From NCBI RefSeq assembly GCF_002270485.1, contig NZ_NQOG01000003.1, positions 164,730 through 228,729 of the forward strand: a stretch of DNA of 64,000 nt, given 5' to 3'. The notes beneath the pieces were generated by a model, which saw only the letters and a list, made by a program, of their open reading frames with translations, had not been told where the DNA came from and searched no databases. The stretch comes from Anaerostipes hominis (ex Lee et al. 2021). Its GTDB lineage: Bacteria > Bacillota > Clostridia > Lachnospirales > Lachnospiraceae. Each line of letters starts with the position of its first letter. Position 1 is the stretch's first letter. A program made the translations under genes and the position numbers. Positions 8,696 to 16,499 of the stretch are shown here, one piece after another.

Positions 8696-8756
8696 AAAAG
8701 TTAATTTTTTAACAACCAATCCACTATATTATACATGGTAATAATTCATTCCACAA
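8696..8756 (-). promoter_or_regulatory. Promoter and palindromic operator of the TRAP operon
   Basis: On the minus strand TTGTGG (8751-8756), a 17-bp spacer and TATAAT (8728-8733) form the promoter. About 14 bp downstream of the -10 lies GTTAATTTTTTAAC (8700-8713) inside a 22-bp block (8696-8717) repeated exactly at 11829-11850 before the ydiB-MFS-aroD operon. A site just after the transcription start fits a repressor roadblock; the binding protein is not identified, and the LysR product is the obvious candidate. Confidence 0.7.
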
Positions 8757-8861
8757 ATAGATTTTTCAAATAGAATTAATAATTTTTATCTATCAATATT
8801 GCAAATTTTCTCAGAGTTCAATGATCCTGCCGCCTCAAATCATCTATGGTCCGCAGAAGTA

Positions 8862-8897
8862 AAAAGCAGATAACCTGGGGTCAGATTATCTGCTTTT
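8862..8897 (-). terminator. Terminator of the ydiB-MFS-aroD operon
   Basis: A 12-bp stem (AAAAGCAGATAA 8862-8873 with 8886-8897) is followed by TTTTT on the minus strand, about 30 bp after the aroD stop. Confidence 0.8.
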
Positions 8898-8925
8898 ATC
8901 TTACTGTCATTTTGATTTTATAATT

Positions 8926-9693
8926 CTACAGTCCCTGATTTGCGTGGAGGAACTGAAGCATATCATTTAATTCATTGACTGCTGCCTGACCCGGAGCAGA
9001 CGCTTTTTTCGCTGCGCCGAATGTAAGCGCCGAACCGAACACTTCTCCGCAGAGACGGCTGATCAGTCCCGTTCCTGCCATAGACATAGTGATAATCGGA
9101 CGGTCTGCATGATCTGTATACATTTCCTCCGTCGCTGCAAGGAGTGTAAGTACATCTCTCCTGCAGGTCGGCATGACAGCGATTTTAGGAATATCAGCTC
9201 CTAATTCCTGCATTTTCACGAGTCTGCTGACAATTTCTTCTTTTGAAGGAGTTTTGTCAAAATCATGGTTGGAAGCCACAACCTTTACGCCGCATTCATG
9301 CGCAGCCGCCACGATATCTTTTACGATATCATCTCCCGTAAATACCTCCACATCTACAAGATCTACATATCCGCTTCTCGCTGCATTTTTATTCAGTTCT
9401 GCATACGGACCTGGCTCAATGGCTTTTTCTCCGCCCTCTTTGGATGTACGGAAGGTAAAGAGAATCGGTGTATCTGAAAGAGCTTCTCTCAAATCTTTTA
9501 ACACATCTTCTACTTTGGCAAAATCGAAGACTCCCTCAAACCAGTCTACGCGCCATTCCACAACATCTACCGGGATCTCCCGGAAAGACTTTGCCTCGGC
9601 GATGATCTCTTCCTTTGTCACGCCCACAATCGGCACACAAATCTTAGGAACACCTGTTCCAATCTCTACATTTTTAACTTTTACTGGATTCAT
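8926..9693 (-). CDS. aroD: 3-dehydroquinate dehydratase, type I
   Basis: A 255-residue TIM-barrel enzyme interconverting 3-dehydroquinate and 3-dehydroshikimate. The Schiff-base chemistry residues are present: VVEWRVDWF (Glu-Arg), ASNHDF (His), KIAVMPTC (the imine-forming Lys), LISRLCGEVFGSALTFG (Arg) and APGQ near the end. The ribosome binding site AAGGAG lies 6 bp upstream. It sits in an operon with transporters and a YdiB-type dehydrogenase rather than with other chorismate-pathway genes, so I infer a catabolic role, though it could also serve biosynthesis. Confidence 0.95.
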   Translation of the reverse strand: MNPVKVKNVEIGTGVPKICVPIVGVTKEEIIAEAKSFREIPVDVVEWRVDWFEGVFDFAKVEDVLKDLREALSDTPILFTFRTSKEGGEKAIEPGPYAELNKNAARSGYVDLVDVEVFTGDDIVKDIVAAAHECGVKVVASNHDFDKTPSKEEIVSRLVKMQELGADIPKIAVMPTCRRDVLTLLAATEEMYTDHADRPIITMSMAGTGLISRLCGEVFGSALTFGAAKKASAPGQAAVNELNDMLQFLHANQGL

Positions 9694-9706
9694 TTTCTAC
9701 TCCTTA

Positions 9707-10879
9707 TTAAGCTTTCTCTTCCATTGCCTTGTATCTCACATTGACAAACAGAGCCAATAATACTCCGACAACAGTGATTCCAATGTTCATTAATAAAATG
9801 TCTGCTTTATCCATTGTACCAGCCAGAGAGAGGATTGTATAGTTAGATAAGCTGGACGCAATCATAACTATACTCGTGATAGTTCCTTTGATTTTCGGAA
9901 ACAGATCGTTCGCTGTCGCTGTCACAAGCTGAAGTACAACGGCTCCTGCGGAATATCCGACAACTGCTGATCCGATGTAGCAGATAGAAGGAGTTCTCAG
10001 CAGATAAACAAGCGCAATCATAATCGCTGCGATCAGAGGATATACGAATAAGAATCTTACCCCTTTTATCTTATTAACTAAAACAGTTGTAACAACGATA
10101 GCTACGAGAGATCCCGTACTGTAGTATGTCTGCATCACAGAAGGATCACCAATCTTTGCATATTCCTTCGCGAAATCCTGAGCACAGTTCAGCCAGAGCT
10201 GGAATGTTGCTGTTCCTGTAAATCCGATGATAATCAGCGCAATACTCTCCAATGAGAAGTTTGCATGTTTGATATCCTGGATCAGAGAAGATTTTGCCCC
10301 GCCTGCTGTCTCCATCTTCGGAAGAGGTGCGAATAAAACAAGCACGCCGATGATGGCAATGGCAACACCGCATACGTATAATAATACATTTAAGGAAAGG
10401 TTTGCTCCAACGATGGCACCGATCATAAACGGCATTAACAGCTGTGAACAGGAGATTGAAAACTTGGTGAGCATCGTTGCCATACTGGATCTTGGAGCCA
10501 GAATTTCAACACAAGCCGGGATCACACCGGTATCCAGGAATGAGTTTGCGATTCCTCCTAATACAGCTGCTATGTATGCAACCGTCATATTTGGTGACAT
10601 AGCAAGGCCTAAGAAAAAGATCGCATAGGAGCCTGCGCCGATGATGGATGCCACTTTTCTTCCCAGCTTATCAGAAAGAGGTCCTGCAAATGGAAGGGCG
10701 ATCAAACGTCCAAGCCCCAGCGCTGCCGCTACCATTGTTACCAGCCCGATGTCAGAAGCTCCCCACTGCTTTACCAAAGTTTCTTTTACTGCTACCTGGC
10801 CTAATACAGAACATCCGATACCATGGATGAAATAATTTAAGTATAAAATAAACGCACTGGGATAATATTTTTTGTTCAT
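9707..10879 (-). CDS. MFS transporter, YdiN/YdiM type
   Basis: A 390-residue carrier with 12 likely membrane helices. The MFS loop 2-3 signature is GPLSDKLGRKVASIIGAG; other landmarks are YFIHGIGCSVLGQVAVKETL at the start and GIANSFLDTGVIPACVEIL in helices 4-5. GAGAGG precedes the ATG. It lies between aroD and the YdiB-type gene, as ydiN does in E. coli, which points to uptake or exchange of quinate/shikimate. With the TRAP system the locus has two transporters. A helix of a second, degraded copy survives at 5309-5734. Confidence 0.88.
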   Translation of the reverse strand: MNKKYYPSAFILYLNYFIHGIGCSVLGQVAVKETLVKQWGASDIGLVTMVAAALGLGRLIALPFAGPLSDKLGRKVASIIGAGSYAIFFLGLAMSPNMTVAYIAAVLGGIANSFLDTGVIPACVEILAPRSSMATMLTKFSISCSQLLMPFMIGAIVGANLSLNVLLYVCGVAIAIIGVLVLFAPLPKMETAGGAKSSLIQDIKHANFSLESIALIIIGFTGTATFQLWLNCAQDFAKEYAKIGDPSVMQTYYSTGSLVAIVVTTVLVNKIKGVRFLFVYPLIAAIMIALVYLLRTPSICYIGSAVVGYSAGAVVLQLVTATANDLFPKIKGTITSIVMIASSLSNYTILSLAGTMDKADILLMNIGITVVGVLLALFVNVRYKAMEEKA

Positions 10880-10910
10880 AATTGATTCCTCTCAAATTTC
10901 CTCTCTAGAT

Positions 10911-11786
10911 TTAGTCGTATTTAATATCCAACACTTCTTTCATGTGGTCGATCGGCATATGTTTTCCGGTCCACAGGTGGAATGCCGCGTCTCCCTGGAA
11001 CAGCATCATACCAAGACCGTTCATTGTCTTGCAGCCGGCTTCTTTTGCCATCTTTAAAAGTGCAGTCTCTCTCGGTGCATATATAGTGTCGGTGACGATC
11101 AGGTCCGGACGCAGGAATGACGCGTCAGGTATCACTGACTGGCCTTCAAGAGGCTTCATTCCAACACCGGTTGCCTGTGCAAACAGATAGCTGTCTGCAA
11201 TCTCTTCTTTTAATTTATCTTTATCATCAAGATCATAAAGATTTACGATACAGTCTGTGTTTGCACGGATCTTCTCAACGGTTTTCTCTGCATTCTCCCA
11301 GAATTTATCTTTGATATTGAAGATTGACATTTCTTTGACACCGTCCAGTGCCGCCTGAATTTCGATCGCCGTTGCAGCTCCGCCTGCTCCTGTGATTGTC
11401 ATTTTTTTGCCGATCACATCGATGTCATTGTCTTTCAGTGACTGCATGTAGCCGATTCCGTCGGTAATATGTCCTGTCAAAACTCCGTCTTCATTGACGA
11501 TCGTGTTGACTGCTCCTGCCATCTCTGCTGCCGGTGAAAGCTTATCTAAGTACTTGCCTACAACTGTCTTGTTCGGCATAGACACGTTGGAACCCTTCAG
11601 TTTCAGGGCACGCAGTCCTTTTACCGCATCCTCTAATGTGTCATTGTCAACTTCAAACGCCAAGTATGCATAATCAAGTCCTAATGTGGCAAATGCTTCA
11701 TTGTGCATTGCCGGTGAACTGGAATGTCTGATCGGATATGCCATCAGCCCGATCAATTCTGTATGTCCTGTGATTCTCTCTGCCAT
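10911..11786 (-). CDS. ydiB: Quinate/shikimate dehydrogenase, YdiB type
   Basis: A 291-residue enzyme close to E. coli YdiB over its whole length: ELIGLMAYPIRHSSSPAMHN (substrate serines), LKGSNVSMPNK (catalytic Lys), HITDGIGYMQ (catalytic Asp; the usual NTDG is ITDG here), GAGGAATAI (nucleotide loop), VGMKPLE and KTMNGLGMMLFQG. After beta-2 of the cofactor domain it reads FNIKDKF where YdiB has FNRRDEF, so the arginines that often contact NADP phosphate are changed while the Asp is kept, which suggests NAD preference. AAAGGAG lies upstream. It interconverts quinate with dehydroquinate and/or shikimate with dehydroshikimate, and starts the operon with the MFS and aroD genes. Confidence 0.92.
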   Translation of the reverse strand: MAERITGHTELIGLMAYPIRHSSSPAMHNEAFATLGLDYAYLAFEVDNDTLEDAVKGLRALKLKGSNVSMPNKTVVGKYLDKLSPAAEMAGAVNTIVNEDGVLTGHITDGIGYMQSLKDNDIDVIGKKMTITGAGGAATAIEIQAALDGVKEMSIFNIKDKFWENAEKTVEKIRANTDCIVNLYDLDDKDKLKEEIADSYLFAQATGVGMKPLEGQSVIPDASFLRPDLIVTDTIYAPRETALLKMAKEAGCKTMNGLGMMLFQGDAAFHLWTGKHMPIDHMKEVLDIKYD

Positions 11787-11828
11787 GTGTCATTCTCCTT
11801 TTCTACTTACCCTGTTGTTTCTTCACCC

Positions 11829-11867
11829 AAAAGTTAATTTTTTAACAACCTTACAAAAACTATTATA
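11829..11867 (-). promoter_or_regulatory. Promoter -10 and operator of the ydiB-MFS-aroD operon
   Basis: The minus strand carries TATAAT (11862-11867) followed after 15 bp by the palindromic core GTTAATTTTTTAAC (11833-11846). The block 11829-11850 is identical to 8696-8717. There is no convincing -35 (TAGAAG at the right distance), so an activator may also be needed. Just upstream, ATAC occurs at 11882, 11891 and 11903, possible contact sites for the divergently encoded LysR protein. Confidence 0.7.
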
Positions 11868-11991
11868 CACGGATCTTATTGATACTTCTAATACATCTTT
11901 TAATACTTTTTAATAGATTTTTGCTATCATTTATGTTATGCTTCCTTATATAAATAGCCATTGCACTTTCCCAAGAAACGAGGTACTCTCT

Positions 11992-12882
11992 ATGAATTTA
12001 AACCAGCTTTCTTATTTTCAAAAAATCGCAACCCTGCAGCATTATCATCAGGCAGCCAGAGAATTGAATGTATCCCAGCCCAGTCTAAGCCGCTCCATCG
12101 CCAATTTAGAAGAGGAACTGGGGCTTCCTCTCTTCCGGAAAAATGGAAGAAATATCGAGCTGACTAAGTACGGAAAGATATTTTTAGAGCATGTCAATAA
12201 AATACTCGAAGAAGTGAAGATTGCTGAGGATAAAATGAAGGCTCTGGCCAACTCCAAGGGAGGCCACATCGACCTGGCCTACGTGTTTCCACTTGCCAAA
12301 TCGTATATTCCCCACCTCGTGCGCAGTTTCTTAAATTCGGAAGGTTCCAGCAATATCACCTTTTCCATGACGCAGGAAATCACTAACAAAATGCTCCGTG
12401 ATCTGAAGTCTGAAAAATATGACGTCATCTTCGGCTCTTACGTATCCAATGAGCCTGAGATCGAATTCGTCCCGGTCATCAATCAGGAGATGGTTGTCAT
12501 CACGCCGCTGGAGCACCCCTTGAAGCATAAAAAAGAAGTTCTGCTGGAAGATCTTCTGTCCTACCCAGTCATAGGATATGACCGCACTTCCGGCCTGGGC
12601 CAGTTTACAACTTCCATCTACCGGCAAAACCGGATGGAACCTGAGATCGCATTTGAAACCTCCGATGAAAATGCCATTGCCGCTCTCGTAGCCGAGAACT
12701 TCGGCATCGGCTTCGTGGCCCATGTGGAATCTCTGAGGGAATATGACGTGGAGATCCTTCACTTAAGCAACGTGAAACCTTATCACACTGTCTACATGGC
12801 GTACCTGAAGAACAACATTATGATCCCTGCTGTAGAGAAATTTATTGTCTTCGTAAAAAAAACGATAGACAAAAACTATTGA
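11992..12882 (+). CDS. LysR-family transcriptional regulator of the hydroaromatic locus
   Basis: A 296-residue protein: an N-terminal winged helix (MNLNQLSYFQKIATLQHYHQA, then LNVSQPSLSRSIANLEEELG and LFRKNGRNIELTKYG), a linker helix and a type 2 effector-binding domain. I chose ATG 11992, preceded by GAGG; an in-frame ATG at 11938 adds 18 residues not seen in LysR proteins. It is divergent from ydiB and upstream of the flavoprotein gene, and so placed to control both. The effector is probably a pathway intermediate (inference). Confidence 0.9.
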   Translation: MNLNQLSYFQKIATLQHYHQAARELNVSQPSLSRSIANLEEELGLPLFRKNGRNIELTKYGKIFLEHVNKILEEVKIAEDKMKALANSKGGHIDLAYVFPLAKSYIPHLVRSFLNSEGSSNITFSMTQEITNKMLRDLKSEKYDVIFGSYVSNEPEIEFVPVINQEMVVITPLEHPLKHKKEVLLEDLLSYPVIGYDRTSGLGQFTTSIYRQNRMEPEIAFETSDENAIAALVAENFGIGFVAHVESLREYDVEILHLSNVKPYHTVYMAYLKNNIMIPAVEKFIVFVKKTIDKNY

Positions 12883-12901
12883 TTTCAAAAAAAATATCAA
12901 T

Positions 12902-12930
12902 TTGTTAAATAATTATCTTTGCTTTATAAT
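12902..12930 (+). promoter_or_regulatory. Promoter of the flavoprotein gene with an overlapping operator-like site
   Basis: TTGTTA (12902-12907), a 17-bp spacer and TATAAT (12925-12930) form a strong promoter. GTTAAATAATTATC (12904-12917) overlaps the -35 and spacer and matches 12 of 14 bases of the shared operator core read on the minus strand (GTTAAAAAATTAAC). This would put the flavoprotein in the same regulon; chance matches in AT-rich DNA are the alternative. Confidence 0.6.
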
Positions 12931-13008
12931 GAACTTATCATTACAGATCACCCAAATGCAATGATAACAACCCTAATTAGAAATCGATAATCTTTTGGAG
13001 GGTACACA

Positions 13009-15006
13009 ATGAAGTGCAATTATAAAAATATTTTCAGTCCGTTGACAATCAAAAACATGACGATGAAAAACCGCATCATGATGACACCGATGGGAACCAA
13101 CTATGGAGAACAGACCGGAGAGATGAGTTTTCTCCATATCAATTATTACGAACAGAGGGCAAAAGGCGGTGTCGGTCTTATTATGGTGGAAAATGCCAGC
13201 GTAGATTCCCCTCTCGGTTCAAACGGTACAACTCAGATCAGGATCGACCACGACAATTACATGCCGCGTTTCTTTAAACTCTGTGAGACTGTCCATTCCC
13301 ACGGTGCATGTATCGGACTTCAGTTAAATCATGCAGGTGCGTCCGCTCAGTCTAAACGTACTAATATACAGCCGGTATCCGCATCAAATATTCCATCCAA
13401 AGAAGGCGGAGAAATTCCCCGTCCGCTTACAAAAGATGAGATTTATGCAATTGTTAAAAAATATGGAGAGGCAGCTGCGCGCGCACAGGCTTCAGGATTT
13501 GACTGCATTGAGATCCATGCGGGACACTCCTACCTGATCAGTCAGTTCTTATCTCCTACGACTAACGTCAGAACTGATGAATTTGGAGGTTCTCCGGAAA
13601 ACAGAGCCAGATTTGCAAGGCTGGTATTAGAAGAAGTCAGAAAACAGGTTGGACCGATGTTCCCAATCTTCGTCCGTCTAAGTGCCGACGAGTTTATGGA
13701 ACATGGAAATACCCTGGATGATACTTTGAACTACCTCCAGTATTTCCAGGAAGAAGTCGATGTTTTCGACGTGTCTGCCGGATTAAACGGTTCCATCCAG
13801 TACCAGATCGACGCCAACTACTTAGAAGACGGCTGGAGATCTTATATGGCAAAGGCTGTCAGGGAAAAATACGGAAAACCATGTGTGACTATGGGTAATA
13901 TTCGTGATCCACGTGTTGCTGACGATATTCTTGCCCGCGGAGACGCTGATATCATCGGTATGGGACGCGGTCTCATCGCAGATCCATGCTGGGTGAAAAA
14001 GGTTGCCACAGGGCACGAAGATGAATTAAGGAAATGCATTTCCTGCAACATCGGATGCGCAGGAAACCGAATCGGTGTCAACCGCCCGATCCGCTGTACG
14101 ATTAATCCTACGGTAAACGACGGTGCTGATTATAAAAAGCACAAGATCAATAAACCATGCAACGTTGTCGTTATCGGAGGCGGTACTGCCGGCCTGGAAG
14201 CTGCATGTACGGCTGCGGAAGTTGGCTGCACGACATTCTTATTAGAAAAGGAAGATCATCTGGGAGGACTTTCCGTGGAAATCTCCAAGATTCCTGACAA
14301 GAAACGTCTCGCTGATTTCCCTCACTATCTTCAAGTAAGGGCATCCAGGTTAAACAACTTGTTTATCTTTAAAGGACAGGAAGCCACACTGCCGATGATC
14401 AAGGCTCTGCACCCGAATATCATCGTCAATGCCACAGGATCCAATCCTCTGCTTCCGCCGATCAAAGGTCTTCACGACCATATCGACAAGGAAGGCTCCA
14501 AGGTTGCCTCTATTTCCGGCATGATCAATCATCTGGCTGACTATCCGGAAGACTGCACAGGCAAGAAGGTCGCTGTCATCGGAGGCGGTGCCGTGGGACT
14601 GGATGTTGTAGAATATTTTGCACCAAAAGGCGCAGAGGTGAGCATCGTAGAGATGATGCCTGCCATCGGTAAAGATTTAGACCCTGTTTCTAAATCCGGT
14701 GTTAATGCACTGATGAAAAAGTATAAGGTCAACCAGATGCCGAACACTGCTCTCTGCGAAGTCAAGGCCGATTCCTTCCTCGTAAAAGCAGACGGTGAAG
14801 AAAAAGACCTGCCATTTGACTATGGATTCGTCTGTCTCGGAATGCGTGCCAACGCTCCGATCCTAGAGGAGATCCGTGAGGTATATGCGGATACCAACGT
14901 AGAAATTATCAATATCGGTGACAGCGTCCGTGCAAGACGTATCATCGACGGTGTTCAGGAAGGACATAACATTTTAAGAGTACTTTCCGACATGGAATAC
15001 TTATAA
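13009..15006 (+). CDS. Old-Yellow-Enzyme-type flavoprotein with 4Fe-4S cluster and FAD domain (enoate/dienoyl reductase family)
   Basis: A 665-residue protein of the 2,4-dienoyl-CoA reductase/BaiCD/enoate reductase architecture. Residues 1-350 or so form an FMN TIM barrel (FSPLTIKNMTMKNRIMMTPMG; IEIHAGHSYLISQFLSP, keeping the His and Tyr of the active-site segment; TDEFGGSPENRARF). CISCNIGCAG followed 12 residues later by a fourth Cys is the 4Fe-4S site. The C-terminal half has two dinucleotide folds (VVIGGGTAGLEAAC and VAVIGGGAVGLDVVEYF). GGAGG precedes the ATG. Such enzymes use NAD(P)H to reduce C=C bonds conjugated to a carbonyl. Placement next to the hydroaromatic genes suggests the enone 3-dehydroshikimate or a derivative as substrate; this is inference. 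Confidence 0.88.
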   Translation: MKCNYKNIFSPLTIKNMTMKNRIMMTPMGTNYGEQTGEMSFLHINYYEQRAKGGVGLIMVENASVDSPLGSNGTTQIRIDHDNYMPRFFKLCETVHSHGACIGLQLNHAGASAQSKRTNIQPVSASNIPSKEGGEIPRPLTKDEIYAIVKKYGEAAARAQASGFDCIEIHAGHSYLISQFLSPTTNVRTDEFGGSPENRARFARLVLEEVRKQVGPMFPIFVRLSADEFMEHGNTLDDTLNYLQYFQEEVDVFDVSAGLNGSIQYQIDANYLEDGWRSYMAKAVREKYGKPCVTMGNIRDPRVADDILARGDADIIGMGRGLIADPCWVKKVATGHEDELRKCISCNIGCAGNRIGVNRPIRCTINPTVNDGADYKKHKINKPCNVVVIGGGTAGLEAACTAAEVGCTTFLLEKEDHLGGLSVEISKIPDKKRLADFPHYLQVRASRLNNLFIFKGQEATLPMIKALHPNIIVNATGSNPLLPPIKGLHDHIDKEGSKVASISGMINHLADYPEDCTGKKVAVIGGGAVGLDVVEYFAPKGAEVSIVEMMPAIGKDLDPVSKSGVNALMKKYKVNQMPNTALCEVKADSFLVKADGEEKDLPFDYGFVCLGMRANAPILEEIREVYADTNVEIINIGDSVRARRIIDGVQEGHNILRVLSDMEYL

Positions 15007-15041
15007 ATAATATTCCCCAAACTCTTTTCATAACATATTCC

Positions 15042-15221
15042 TTAATAGAAAGAAAGGGAACCATCATCATTGGTTCCCTTTCTTATTGTCTCTTCAATAT
15101 CTTCCTTACGCACAAGTTCAAATAAATCTTTTGGCTGGAACCTGGAAGCAAAGGTTTCCCACATAAGATCCATCGCCTCCTGAAGCCTTGAACGATGCAG
15201 TTTTGCAATTTCTATCCTCAT
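15042..15221 (-). pseudogene. Short frame, probable remnant of an acetyltransferase N-terminus
   Basis: ATG 15221 follows a strong GGAGGAAATA site and begins MRIEIAKLHRSRLQEAMDLM, which resembles the first helix of GNAT acetyltransferases; the 59-codon frame then ends inside a terminator-like hairpin. No acetyl-CoA-binding motif remains. It is either a truncated acetyltransferase or an unrelated small protein. Confidence 0.4.
15050..15084 (+). terminator. Terminator-like hairpin after the flavoprotein gene
   Basis: A perfect 14-bp stem (AAGAAAGGGAACCA 15050-15063 with 15071-15084) lies 44 bp after the stop at 15006. The downstream strand is only moderately T-rich (ATTGTCTCTT). The rest of the gap to 15368 holds the acetyltransferase remnant, the sigK terminator and unremarkable AT-rich sequence. 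Confidence 0.6.
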
Positions 15222-15329
15222 TTATTTCCTCCCCGGCTTTGGCCGGTCCTGTTTATTGATTCTGTTTTTTTCAATTATATTTGTTTCTCCGGCTTCTATC
15301 AACCGAAGTTTACTTACAGAAAATAGAAA

Positions 15330-15359
15330 CTGCCGGGATCTAATTTACAATTCCGGCAG
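15330..15359 (-). terminator. Terminator of sigK
   Basis: A stem of CTGCCGG (15330-15336) with CCGGCAG (15353-15359) is followed on the minus strand by TTTCTATTTTC. Confidence 0.7.
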
Positions 15360-15368
15360 ATATCCTGA

Positions 15369-15992
15369 TTATAGTTTTAATCTTCTTTTTATCTTCTCAA
15401 CAGCTTTTTTTTCAATACGGCTCACATAAGATCTCGATATATGAAGTTCTTTTGCCACCTCTTTCTGAGTCATGGGTTTTTTGCCATATAATCCGTATCT
15501 CATGATCAGAGTTGTTTTCTCCCTGGACGGTTCCATCTCATCCACCATTTTATACAAATCTCTGATTTTTTCCTTCAGGTCCAGTTCATCTACGATATCG
15601 TTTTCATCCGCCCCCAGTACATCCAAAAGATTAATTTCATTCCCCTCTTTGTCAATCCCAATTGGCTCATATAACGAAGTGTCCTTTGCACTCTTTCTCT
15701 CCTGCCTCAGCATCATGAGCAGTTCATTTTCAATGCATCGGGAAGCATAGGTCACCAGCCGGTGCCCTTTCTCCAAGTTATAGGTATTGATCGCTTTAAT
15801 CAGCCCAATCGTTCCCACGGATATCAGATCGTCCTTATCCCTGTCAAAGTTATTATATTTTTTAACAATATGTGCAACCAGACGGAGATTGTGTTCTACT
15901 AATATATTCCTGGCCTCCATGTCCCCCAGGCGGCTTTTCTTCAAGTAATATTGTTCCTCTTCCTGTGACAGCGGTTCTAAAAATGCCTGCAA
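15369..15992 (-). CDS. sigK: Sporulation sigma factor SigK, uninterrupted
   Basis: A 207-residue sigma-70 factor with regions 2 to 4: EARNILVEHNLRLVAHIVKKY, DDLISVGTIGLIKAI (core binding), YASRCIENELLM (-10 recognition), EPIGIDKEGNEINLLDVL and MTQKEVAKELHISRSYVSRIEKKA (-35 recognition helix-turn-helix). SigK directs late mother-cell transcription in sporulation. I chose TTG 15992, 9 bp after GGAGG; a TTG at 16001 sits directly against that site. There is no interrupting skin element. The N-terminus is short, with no clear pro-sequence. Confidence 0.88.
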   Translation of the reverse strand: MQAFLEPLSQEEEQYYLKKSRLGDMEARNILVEHNLRLVAHIVKKYNNFDRDKDDLISVGTIGLIKAINTYNLEKGHRLVTYASRCIENELLMMLRQERKSAKDTSLYEPIGIDKEGNEINLLDVLGADENDIVDELDLKEKIRDLYKMVDEMEPSREKTTLIMRYGLYGKKPMTQKEVAKELHISRSYVSRIEKKAVEKIKRRLKL

Positions 15993-16139
15993 GTAAAGCA
16001 ACCTCCAAGCCTTTTTAACATTGTATGCCTTCCTCTGTCCAATAGTGCTTTTCCCTCTAAAAGATATTTCACCGGCTGTAAGGGTTCTCTCAAATGTGTT
16101 AAACTTACAATATAAATTGTTTTATTTAGGAGGTCTGCT

Positions 16140-16499
16140 ATGAACGATTTATATCATATTGATGAGAATTCAAAATGGGAAATGGTTTTGGGGAATATAC
16201 AAAATATGATCCAATATCTTGATCAGGAATCCATGCATAACCAGATCGATCTTGTGGCAAGCGGTCCTGCTGTCTGTGAACTTCAGGATGCCGTCTCAGA
16301 AAAGATGGGAGCATATGAAATTGCTCTTTATAAACTTCACATGGGAATTTTTAATCTGTCTTCTTCCAAGATATTTTTTACATTCCTCCAGAAATATATT
16401 TTATATATTCTTCCAAACACATATTTTTCTTTTTCATTTCCCTTGCGGCTTTCTTTCCCACATACCGGTAATGCCACGGTTCATATCCGATTTTTGTAA
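16140..16499 (+). pseudogene. Truncated DsrE-family protein
   Basis: AGGAGG precedes an ATG opening a frame that reads MNDLYHIDENSKWEMVLGNI, then QIDLVASGPAVCELQD, typical of DsrE/DsrF-like small proteins (about 110 residues, some linked to sulfur transfer). After about residue 70 the similarity stops and the frame runs antisense through the end of the convergent vanY-type gene, so the C-terminal half has been lost by deletion. The promoter and ribosome binding site look intact. It is possibly related to the loss of sulfite-reductase genes at 40460-41436. Confidence 0.6.

Noticed and set aside
15369..15992. sigK split by a skin-like prophage
   Set aside because: The gene is continuous through all conserved sigma regions.
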